In this document: piece by piece, positions 46,099 to 54,206 of the stretch
Layout: every line of letters starts with the position of its first letter
How positions within the stretch are numbered: position 1 is the stretch's first letter
Notes under the pieces: model-generated
Databases searched by the model: none
What the model was told of the DNA's origin: nothing
What the model saw: only the letters and a program-made list of their open reading frames with translations
Program-made: the position numbers and the translations under genes
NCBI RefSeq assembly: GCF_900113305.1
Contig: NZ_FOOW01000005.1
Span: 124,001 to 188,000 of the forward strand
Source: Prevotella sp. KH2C16
GTDB lineage: Bacteria > Bacteroidota > Bacteroidia > Bacteroidales > Bacteroidaceae
DNA length: 64,000 nucleotides
Reading direction: 5' to 3'

Positions 46099-47580
46099 AT
46101 GGCAAAAGAATTGAAAGAGCTTACCAAGCGTGCTGCCAACTATAGCCAGTGGTATAACGACTTGGTAGTAAAGGCAGACCTCGCCGAGCAGTCTGCCGTC
46201 CGCGGGTGCATGGTCATCAAGCCATACGGCTATGCCATCTGGGAGAAAATGCAGGCGCAACTTGACAAGATGTTTAAGGAAACCGGTGTTCAGAACGCCT
46301 ATTTCCCATTGCTAATCCCCAAGTCATTCCTCTCGCGAGAGGCTGAACATGTGAAAGGATTTGCCAAGGAGTGTGCCGTGGTAACCCACTATCGCCTCAA
46401 GGCTGATGAAAACGGCAATGGCGTCGTGGTCGATCCCGAGGCTAAGCTGGAAGAGGAACTCATCGTACGACCTACCTCTGAGACTATCATTTGGAACACT
46501 TATAGGAACTGGATACACTCTTATCGCGACCTTCCACTCATGTGCAACCAGTGGTGTAATGTCATGCGCTGGGAGATGCGCACCCGTCCCTTCCTCCGCA
46601 CATCAGAGTTCCTTTGGCAGGAAGGCCATACAGCTCATGCCACTCGTGAAGAGGCAGAGGCTGAAGCACAGAAGATGCTGCGCGTATATGCCGACTTTGC
46701 GGAGAAATGGATGGGCGTTCCTGTAATTCAGGGGGTAAAAAGTGAGAGCGAAAGATTTGCCGGAGCTCTTGACACTTACACCATCGAGGCCATGATGCAG
46801 GACGGCAAGGCACTCCAGAGCGGGACATCCCACTTCCTCGGCCAGAACTTTGCAAAATCTTTTGATGTAACATTCCTGAACAAGGAGAACAAGCCTGAGT
46901 ATGTGTGGGCTACCTCGTGGGGTGTATCGACACGACTCATCGGAGCCCTCATCATGACCCATTCTGACGACAACGGACTGGTGCTTCCTCCACGGTTGGC
47001 TCCGATTCAGGTAGTCATCGTGCCTATCACCAAGGGCGAGGAACAGCTGAGGGCGATTACCGAGAAGCTGGCTCCGGTCATCGATGGCCTGCGTGCAGCA
47101 GGTATCAGCGTGAAATATGACGACTCTGACAATAAACGACCGGGTTTTAAATTCGCAGACTACGAATTGAAAGGCGTCCCCGTCCGGCTCGTAATGGGTG
47201 GGCGCGACCTCGAAAACAATACCATTGAGATTATGCGCCGCGACACCCTTGAGAAAGAAAGCGTGCCTTTTGAAGGCATTGTCGAGCGCGTAGAGAATCT
47301 CCTTGAGGACATTCAACAGAATATATTCGAGAAGGCCCGCATCTATCGTGATGCGCACATCTACGAATGCGACGACTATGAGGAATTCAAGGAGCGCATT
47401 CAAGATGGTGGATTCTTCCTTTGCCACTGGGACGGGACTGCTGAGACCGAGGCGAAAATCAAAGAAGAAACACAAGCCACTATCCGCTGCGTCCCTTATG
47501 GCTTTGAACAGACACCGGGAGTAGACATGGTTACAGGCAAGCCCAGCAAGGCGCGCGTTATCATCGCCCGCAGCTATTAA
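46099..47580 (+). CDS. proS: Prolyl-tRNA synthetase (archaeal/eukaryotic-type)
   Basis: 493 residues. Class II core with motif 2 ([27 protein letters not shown]) and motif 3 ([27 protein letters not shown]), an anticodon-binding domain (about 290-395) and a C-terminal zinc-like/tyrosine-terminated domain (ends RSY). There is no bacterial INS editing domain between motifs 2 and 3, which marks the archaeal/eukaryotic form. It charges tRNA-Pro. Its leader has two hairpins. Confidence 0.95.
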   Translation: MAKELKELTKRAANYSQWYNDLVVKADLAEQSAVRGCMVIKPYGYAIWEKMQAQLDKMFKETGVQNAYFPLLIPKSFLSREAEHVKGFAKECAVVTHYRLKADENGNGVVVDPEAKLEEELIVRPTSETIIWNTYRNWIHSYRDLPLMCNQWCNVMRWEMRTRPFLRTSEFLWQEGHTAHATREEAEAEAQKMLRVYADFAEKWMGVPVIQGVKSESERFAGALDTYTIEAMMQDGKALQSGTSHFLGQNFAKSFDVTFLNKENKPEYVWATSWGVSTRLIGALIMTHSDDNGLVLPPRLAPIQVVIVPITKGEEQLRAITEKLAPVIDGLRAAGISVKYDDSDNKRPGFKFADYELKGVPVRLVMGGRDLENNTIEIMRRDTLEKESVPFEGIVERVENLLEDIQQNIFEKARIYRDAHIYECDDYEEFKERIQDGGFFLCHWDGTAETEAKIKEETQATIRCVPYGFEQTPGVDMVTGKPSKARVIIARSY

Positions 47581-47736
47581 TCTGCCTGCCTGCGCCCCCA
47601 CCGGGCATCCGTCAAGGCCTTTTGTCCTGCTAAGTATTGGCTACTTACATGGCGGAAGGCCATGGCTTATATTATGAAATCCGTCGCCACGATGAGGTCT
47701 TGCCCTCTCCCTGCAGCTAACAGCCGTTAAGAGGAT

Positions 47737-47801
47737 GACAAAATCGGCGATTTTGTCATTCGTTTTCGGCGATTTTGTTCGACAAAATCGCCGAGATTGT
47801 C
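47737..47801. repeat. 22-bp-phased palindrome array, type II, copy C (3 units)
   Basis: Centres at 47747, 47769 (TCGGCGA) and 47791 (TCGCCGA), exactly 22 bases apart. Unit 1 is the only fully perfect palindrome of the family: GACAAAATC, GGC, GATTTTGTC. Unit 2 keeps only its right arm. Confidence 0.87.
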
Positions 47802-47990
47802 AGACTGTCAGCCGCCTCTGCCGTCTGTTCGGAGAAAGGCCTTTTGAGGCTTGCATGGTTTCTGGAACCATTATCACCAACTTATGGCATGGTTTTTGCT
47901 GTAATTGAGGTGTGAGAAAAAGGGATGCCGCTTAACATTTTTTATGCAAAAATAAATGCAATATGCCGAACAATGTATCGGTATTTTTTG

Positions 47991-47998
47991 TAATTTTG
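47991..47998 (+). promoter_or_regulatory. -7 box of the second sigma gene
   Basis: TAATTTTG then C, about 70 bases before the start. Confidence 0.5.
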
Positions 47999-48068
47999 CA
48001 ATGTTTTTCGGTAATGTCAACCAGAATAAACTGATTATCAAGTTGTTAGAAAGGATAAGCTATACAAG

Positions 48069-48941
48069 ATGAGACAATTAAAGATTCAAAAGAGTATTAC
48101 GAATCGTTCAAGTGAAGCCCTGGATAAGTATCTGGTGGAGATAGGACGAGCACCTCTCATTTCAATTGACGAAGAAATAGAATTAGCCCAAAAGATAAAG
48201 AAAGGAGGACCGGAAGGCGAACGGGCAAAAGACAAGCTGGTAACGGCCAACTTGCGCTTTGTTGTCTCCGTGGCAAAACAATATCAGCATCAAGGCCTTA
48301 CCCTCACCGACCTTATAGACGAAGGAAACATCGGTTTGATAAAGGCTGCCCAGAAGTTTGATGAAACTCGCGGTTTCAAGTTTATCTCCTATGCTGTTTG
48401 GTGGATTCGTCAGAGCATCCTCCAGGCCATTGCCGAGCAGAGTCGCATCGTTCGCCTGCCATTGAATCAGGTAGGGTCCCTGAACAAAATCAACCACGAG
48501 ATCAATAAGTTTGAACAAGAGAACCAGCGCCATCCCTCAGTCGGTGAACTTGCCGATGCTACAAATATCGATGAAGAGAAGATTGGACAGAGCCTGATGG
48601 CCGACGGCCACCATGTAAGTATTGATGCGCCTTTCCAAGACGGGGAAGACAACTGCATGCTCGATGTGATGCCTTCTGGTGATGACAGCCGTACGGACAG
48701 ACAGGTCGACCATGAGAGTATGGCCATGGAGCTGAATCAAGTATTAGTCAAGGTGCTGAAAGATCGCGAGATAACGATTATCCGCGAATGCTTCGGCATT
48801 GGCTGCCACGAGAAGGGCTTGGAGGAAATTGGCGATCAACTCGGGCTTACTCGTGAGCGAGTGCGCCAGATTCGCGAGAAAAGCATAGCAAAGCTTCGCG
48901 ACAGTGGCAATGCTAAGATTCTGATGAAATACCTCGGATAA
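48069..48941 (+). CDS. Second primary-type sigma-70 factor
   Basis: 290 residues, colinear with the sigma factor at 28513-29376 from the first residue (MRQLKIQKSITNRSS). The promoter-contacting stretch [33 protein letters not shown] of region 2.4-3.0 appears identical, so similar -7 recognition is expected. It differs in region 1.2 (an inserted GGPEGER), region 3.1-3.2 and region 4 ([37 protein letters not shown]). It may be an alternative housekeeping or stress paralogue. Nothing adjacent shows which is dominant. Confidence 0.9.
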   Translation: MRQLKIQKSITNRSSEALDKYLVEIGRAPLISIDEEIELAQKIKKGGPEGERAKDKLVTANLRFVVSVAKQYQHQGLTLTDLIDEGNIGLIKAAQKFDETRGFKFISYAVWWIRQSILQAIAEQSRIVRLPLNQVGSLNKINHEINKFEQENQRHPSVGELADATNIDEEKIGQSLMADGHHVSIDAPFQDGEDNCMLDVMPSGDDSRTDRQVDHESMAMELNQVLVKVLKDREITIIRECFGIGCHEKGLEEIGDQLGLTRERVRQIREKSIAKLRDSGNAKILMKYLG

Positions 48942-48998
48942 GTTCATAGGTAGTCGAAAATATCTCCTCGTTTCTGTTGCAGGAACGGGGATTTTTGT

Positions 48999-49006
48999 TA
49001 CCTTTG
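48999..49006 (+). promoter_or_regulatory. -7 box of the DUF5686-like gene
   Basis: TACCTTTG ends 3 bases before the first in-frame ATG (49010) and 12 before the one I use (49019). Confidence 0.45.
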
Positions 49007-49018
49007 TAAATGATGCGC

Positions 49019-51052
49019 ATGGCAAAATACATATTTTTATTAGCCGTTACATGCTTGTTTCAAGTGGTAAGAGCTGACAATGAGGAAAAGAATGACACCC
49101 TCATGCTGAGCCGTGTGTTCAACTATATATCTACTGTCGACACTGCGGAATTGAACGGCACTACCACCTACTCATATATAAAGAGCAAGTTCGAGGTGGA
49201 GAGACGGAACATCGCACTCCTCCCCGTTCCGTCAATGTACCGCGTAGCCCATGGTCCCCGGCGGAAATACATCAGCGAAAGCTATTACCGCTCCATCCAT
49301 CACAATATGGAAAACGAGGAGGTGAAGAGAATGGTTTTCCTCACAACGATTCCTCATCACAAGATAGCCTTGCCTACAATAGGCAAGTTTCTGAGACCCA
49401 AAATATATTCGGAGACGATAATCGAAGATTACATCCTGTCCCCCTTCTGCCGCACAAACAAGCGTTTTTATAAATACAATGTGATCTTTCTACCCCAGAA
49501 CAAGGTGAACATCTACTTTCAGCCAAGGATAGAGAATACCCAGTTAGTCAAAGGCTCTGTGGTGGTAGACTCCGTTTCCGGTCGCATCATAAGTGGATAT
49601 ATGAATGGGGAATACGACATGGTATCATTTCATCTGACGCTTAAGATGGGTGATAAAGGCGCAAAATCATTCTATCCTGTAAGCTGCGACCTGATGGCTA
49701 AGTTTGAGTTCATCGGGAATAGGATTGCTGCAAGATTTTCAGCTTCTTATGATCTGACAAAGGTTATAGACGACCACACCAGCGAAGCAGAGGACATGCA
49801 ACTGATGTCTCGGCTGCGGACGAAAGAGCTAAGGCCTGAAGAGATTGAAGTATATAGAGAGTTCTATGGTGATTCTGTACAAAGAAATATTGAGGAAACG
49901 AAGAAAGAACGCAGCTGGGCCAAACGCGTATTCTGGGATACCATTGGAGAGCATTTGCTGCAAAAGACGACTGGCTATTATGGAACGAACGACCAAGGCT
50001 ATGTCAGGATAAATCCTCTCTTCAACCCGCTCTATATGGGTTATAGCAGGAGAAAAGGTTTTTATTACAAGTTTGATATCCGAACAACCTTCTCCTTTTC
50101 TGAAAACAGTTTCCTGTTTGCCAGATTCAAAGCTGGATATTCCTTCAAACAGAAGCAGTTCTATTATCAAATTCCCATTGAATACCATTACAATCGCAGG
50201 AAACATGGATACATAGAGCTCTTCATTGGTAATGGGAACTGGATAAAGAATGCTGCTGCACGGGAAAACGCTCTTGCCAACTTGTCTAAAGAAACAGAAA
50301 GTTTTAATATTGAGCGGATGGAGTTTTTCAAAGACTTCCAGCTGAAACTATTGAACAACTACGATGTCTCCGATAAGCTAAGTTTTCAAGTTGGCCTCAT
50401 TGCACACCATAGAGATGCGGTAGAGAAATATGCTTATAGAAAAGCCGGAGTGCCCGTTTCATATAGATCTGTTGCACCCATGCTGGAAGTTAGCCTGCGT
50501 CCTATGGGTTGGAAAGGTCCTATCTTGAATCTCGATTGGGAACGCTCAATTAAGGGATTCATGAATGCAGATATGGCTTATGAACGCTGGGAGGCCGACT
50601 TACAGTATATTTTCCGCATACACCGATTGAGAAACCTCTCGTTCAGAGGTGGCTTCGGCCTATATACACTCATTGACGGAAGCAAATACTTTCTTGACTA
50701 TACTAATTTCAGGGACAACAATATTCCGGGTGGATGGAACGATGAGTGGACTGGTGAATTTGAACTCCTGTCCAGTGATCAGTATAATCTTTCAAGATAT
50801 TATGTTCGCTCCAACCTAACCTATGAGTGTCCCCTGCTCTTTTTAAGCTGGATGCCGCTTGTCGGGCATTTCATAGAAAAAGAGCGTCTTTATGGCAGTG
50901 CCTTGATCGTGCCCCATCTACACCCCTATACGGAATTCGGCTATGGATTTACGACAAGATGGGTGTCTGTGGCCATCTTCTCGGCATTTAGGAATGGTAA
51001 GTATGACGGTCTTGGAGCAAAAATCGGCTTGGAACTATTTAGACAATGGTAA
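49019..51052 (+). CDS. DUF5686-like outer-membrane beta-barrel protein
   Basis: 677 residues. Signal peptide (MAKYIFLLAVTCLFQVVRAD); the start 49019 is preferred because the promoter box almost touches an ATG at 49010. A periplasmic beta-rich domain (about 30-270) leads to a long run of alternating aromatic/hydrophobic strands ending in W, the outer-membrane barrel signature. It matches DUF5686-type proteins but lacks the N-terminal carboxypeptidase-like domain many carry. Function unknown; it probably transports or assembles something at the outer membrane. The addA-type gene starts 4 bases after its stop. Confidence 0.8.
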   Translation: MAKYIFLLAVTCLFQVVRADNEEKNDTLMLSRVFNYISTVDTAELNGTTTYSYIKSKFEVERRNIALLPVPSMYRVAHGPRRKYISESYYRSIHHNMENEEVKRMVFLTTIPHHKIALPTIGKFLRPKIYSETIIEDYILSPFCRTNKRFYKYNVIFLPQNKVNIYFQPRIENTQLVKGSVVVDSVSGRIISGYMNGEYDMVSFHLTLKMGDKGAKSFYPVSCDLMAKFEFIGNRIAARFSASYDLTKVIDDHTSEAEDMQLMSRLRTKELRPEEIEVYREFYGDSVQRNIEETKKERSWAKRVFWDTIGEHLLQKTTGYYGTNDQGYVRINPLFNPLYMGYSRRKGFYYKFDIRTTFSFSENSFLFARFKAGYSFKQKQFYYQIPIEYHYNRRKHGYIELFIGNGNWIKNAAARENALANLSKETESFNIERMEFFKDFQLKLLNNYDVSDKLSFQVGLIAHHRDAVEKYAYRKAGVPVSYRSVAPMLEVSLRPMGWKGPILNLDWERSIKGFMNADMAYERWEADLQYIFRIHRLRNLSFRGGFGLYTLIDGSKYFLDYTNFRDNNIPGGWNDEWTGEFELLSSDQYNLSRYYVRSNLTYECPLLFLSWMPLVGHFIEKERLYGSALIVPHLHPYTEFGYGFTTRWVSVAIFSAFRNGKYDGLGAKIGLELFRQW

Positions 51053-51056
51053 ATAT

Positions 51057-54000
51057 ATGAAAAACTCAAAACCTTTAACCATCTACAAAGCCAGTGCTGG
51101 ATCTGGAAAGACCTTTACACTCGCGGTAGAATACATGAAGCTTGTGATACTCAATCCACAGAACTATCGCAATATCCTTGCCGTTACATTTACAAATAAG
51201 GCCACAGAGGAAATGAAAATGAGGATTCTAAGTCAATTATATGGAATATCTAAAGATGACAAAGACTCCAGAAAATACAAGGAGAAGCTTGTTGAAGAGA
51301 CCGGACTTGGAGAGGAAAAGATAAAGCAGAATGTCAATATCGCCTTACGGAATCTATTACACAACTACAATTACTTCCGCATTGAAACGATAGATGCCTT
51401 TTTCCAGAGTGTGCTAAGGAACCTTGCAAGGGAGCTTGACTTAACCGCAAATCTCAAAATTGGACTAAACGACTATCAGGTAGAGGAGCTGGCTGTTGAC
51501 GAACTTATAGAGAATTTGGAGTCTCACGACAAGATTCTCACATGGATTATTGAATATATAGACCAGAATATCGCCGATGACAAGGGATGGAATGTGATTG
51601 GGAAAATCAAGAGATTTGGTGCTACCATCTTCAAGGATTTCTACAAGGAGAACAGTCGGAAGTTAAACGAAGTCCTCGAAAAAGATAATTTCTTCAGCAG
51701 CTATACCAGGAAACTGCGTAGTATCAAGCATGAATCAGAAGAAAAGCTGAAGTTTCACGCGAAGAGATTCTTTGACATCTTAGACAAAGAAGGGCTGGAG
51801 ATAGAAGACTTCTCAAAAGGGGCATCGGGAGTATGTGGATACTTTGTCAAGCTGAGAGATGGGAAATTCTCAGACAAAGAACTGCTTACCAAGACTGCCG
51901 TCAGCGGAATGGAACTTCCCGAGGAGTGGGTTCTCAAGGCTGAGGCCAATCCCACGAATGAGAAGTTCAGACTCGTTCAGACGATCCTCATGCCGCTTCT
52001 CAACGAGACAGAGTACGAAAGACCGCAATTGGTGAAGATATATAAGTCTGCAGACCTCACCCTGCGACATCTGAACCAACTACGCCTATTGAGCAGTATA
52101 GAACGGAAAGTGCAAGAACTGAACGCCGAAGCCAACCGCTTCCTGCTAAGTGATACCCAGTCTCTCCTACATGCTTTGATCGATGATAGCGACTCCCCCT
52201 TCATTTTCGAGAAAATAGGATCTCAATTAGAGCATGTCATGATTGATGAGTTCCAGGATACAAGTGTGGTTCAATGGAGCAATTTCAAGGTATTGTTGCT
52301 TGAGTGTATGAGCCATACTGACGCAGAAAATCTCATCGTGGGGGATGTGAAGCAGAGCATTTACAGGTGGCGGTCAGGAGACTGGAGACTGCTCAATGAG
52401 ATAGAAAAGGAGTTCCCGTCACCCCAGCTTCAATTGGATATACGGAATCTGCAGACAAACTATCGCTCACAGAGGAATATTGTTGAATTCAATAACGAGT
52501 TTTTCAGTAAGGCTTCAGCCGCAGAATACAAGGAACTGGCTGAGGATAATCCTGCCGAGGCTTTGCAAATGGAACATGCCTATGCAGATGTGTGTCAGAA
52601 ATCCCCTGCCAAGGAGGCGGAAGGGTTAGTGCGCATAGAACTGTATACTGAAACGGACGATATATTAGAAAACCTTTCAAAGAATATCAACGAATTGCGG
52701 TCATTAGGTATAGGCTATAACAAGATGGCAATTTTAGTCCGCAACAATAAGGACATCCAACTACTTGCAGACTATTTCAGCCATACTTGTCCCGATGTGC
52801 CGCTGGTCTCCGACGAGGCATTCAGATTAGATTCTTCTCGGGCCGTGTGCACCTTGATAAGTGCGTTGAGATTTCTTATACATCCAGACAACCAACTGGA
52901 ACAAGCCTTTCTTGAAAACATCGAGGGCAATAGAGACTTCTTTCTCCATCGGGACGACCTGATATCCATGCCGTTATATGACCTTGCAGAGCTCCTGCTC
53001 TTAACTTTCAATCGAGAAGATTTCGAGCAACAGGGCGCATACATTTGCGCGTTTTTTGACCAACTCAATAAGTTCCTGCAAGAAAATATCCCGGATATTG
53101 ATGCTTTTCTGAAAGAATGGGACGAAACAATCTGCCAGAAAACCATACAGAGCGGGGATGTACAGGGAATTCGGCTCTTGACCATCCACAAGAGCAAAGG
53201 CCTTGAGTTCGACAATGTTTTCATCCCGTTCTGCGACTGGAGACTGGAGAAAAGTGGCACCACGATATGGTGCAAGCCGGGAGAAAGTCCGTTTGACGAA
53301 TTGCCCCTTGCCCCTATTGACTTCAGTTCCAAGCAGTTAATGGGGAGCATCTATGAGAAAGACTATCTGCATGAACATCTGCAAAATGTAGTCGATAATA
53401 TGAATTTGCTCTATGTGGCGTTTACCCGTGCCTCCCGAAATCTATTCATATCCGGCAAGAGAGGCACGGCTGCAACCCGCACCGACATTATCGAGAAAGT
53501 CATAGAGCCCGTCTCTGCTTCCTTAAAGGGAAGTATACTTGAAGGAGATATCAAGGACAAAAAGTCAAGCATATCCTTCTCCTATGGTACAATTTCCATA
53601 TCGAAGAATGAAGAAAAAAACAATTCGGGCAATGTGTTCATGCAAAAGCCGGAGATTCTTGCGATAGAGAAACTCGAGAACTTCCATAATAACGCAGAGT
53701 TCCGTCAAAGCAATAAAAGCAAAAATTTCATAGAAGCAGGAGGAGAAGATGAACAGAATCAATTCATAAAACTGGGTAGCATCTTGCATGCAACATTTTC
53801 AATGATTCATACAGCTGATGATATAGAATCCGCTTTGAGGAAACTGGAGTTAGAAGGCATCTTATACGATGAGAACCTGAATGCGGAAAAGCTGAAAGAA
53901 CTACTGCAGAAGCGATTGGAATCTCCCCGCATCCGAGATTGGTTCTCCCCCCAATGGCAGTTATTCAATGAATGCACCATTCTCCATGTAGACCCAAATA

Positions 54001-54206
54001 CGAATGCAGTAGTCGAACACCGGCCAGACAGGGTGATGACAAACGGAAAGGAAACCATTGTCGTAGATTTCAAATTCGGCAACTCTCGAGACGAATACAG
54101 AGACCAGATCAAGCTTTATATGCAGCTGCTAAGAGATATGGGGCACGAAAATGTCAAGGGATATCTGTGGTTTGTCTATAGCAACAAAATAGAAGAAGTG
54201 GCATGA
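51057..54206 (+). CDS. AddA-like helicase-nuclease subunit
   Basis: 1049 residues from the ATG at 51057, just before Walker A (ASAGSGKT at 12-19). UvrD-type motifs follow: FTNKATEEMKMRI, MIDEFQDTS near residue 398, VGDVKQSIYRWRSGD, QTNYRS, LTIHKSKGLEFDNVF. The C-terminus has a PD-(D/E)XK nuclease core (HRPDRVM, IVVDFKFG). With the overlapping partner it forms an AddAB-type enzyme that resects DNA double-strand ends for RecA-dependent repair. A four-base ATGA overlap joins it to the next gene. Confidence 0.9.
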   Translation: MKNSKPLTIYKASAGSGKTFTLAVEYMKLVILNPQNYRNILAVTFTNKATEEMKMRILSQLYGISKDDKDSRKYKEKLVEETGLGEEKIKQNVNIALRNLLHNYNYFRIETIDAFFQSVLRNLARELDLTANLKIGLNDYQVEELAVDELIENLESHDKILTWIIEYIDQNIADDKGWNVIGKIKRFGATIFKDFYKENSRKLNEVLEKDNFFSSYTRKLRSIKHESEEKLKFHAKRFFDILDKEGLEIEDFSKGASGVCGYFVKLRDGKFSDKELLTKTAVSGMELPEEWVLKAEANPTNEKFRLVQTILMPLLNETEYERPQLVKIYKSADLTLRHLNQLRLLSSIERKVQELNAEANRFLLSDTQSLLHALIDDSDSPFIFEKIGSQLEHVMIDEFQDTSVVQWSNFKVLLLECMSHTDAENLIVGDVKQSIYRWRSGDWRLLNEIEKEFPSPQLQLDIRNLQTNYRSQRNIVEFNNEFFSKASAAEYKELAEDNPAEALQMEHAYADVCQKSPAKEAEGLVRIELYTETDDILENLSKNINELRSLGIGYNKMAILVRNNKDIQLLADYFSHTCPDVPLVSDEAFRLDSSRAVCTLISALRFLIHPDNQLEQAFLENIEGNRDFFLHRDDLISMPLYDLAELLLLTFNREDFEQQGAYICAFFDQLNKFLQENIPDIDAFLKEWDETICQKTIQSGDVQGIRLLTIHKSKGLEFDNVFIPFCDWRLEKSGTTIWCKPGESPFDELPLAPIDFSSKQLMGSIYEKDYLHEHLQNVVDNMNLLYVAFTRASRNLFISGKRGTAATRTDIIEKVIEPVSASLKGSILEGDIKDKKSSISFSYGTISISKNEEKNNSGNVFMQKPEILAIEKLENFHNNAEFRQSNKSKNFIEAGGEDEQNQFIKLGSILHATFSMIHTADDIESALRKLELEGILYDENLNAEKLKELLQKRLESPRIRDWFSPQWQLFNECTILHVDPNTNAVVEHRPDRVMTNGKETIVVDFKFGNSRDEYRDQIKLYMQLLRDMGHENVKGYLWFVYSNKIEEVA

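Larger units (their letters stand above)
47581..48068. other. Intergenic region between proS and the second sigma gene
   Basis: 488 bases without a gene. It holds the type II array at 47737-47801 and the sigma promoter -7 box TAATTTTG at 47991-47998. The part after the array up to 47950 shows nothing further that I can support. Confidence 0.6.

Noticed and set aside
46603..47601. 332-codon open frame on the minus strand opposite proS
   Set aside because: It is the mirror of a clearly recognised synthetase gene, with no domain and no promoter.
47737..47801. Type II arrays as intrinsic terminators
   Set aside because: The hairpins would be A/T-rich with 3-base loops and no T-run, and arrays also occur upstream of genes and between divergent ones.
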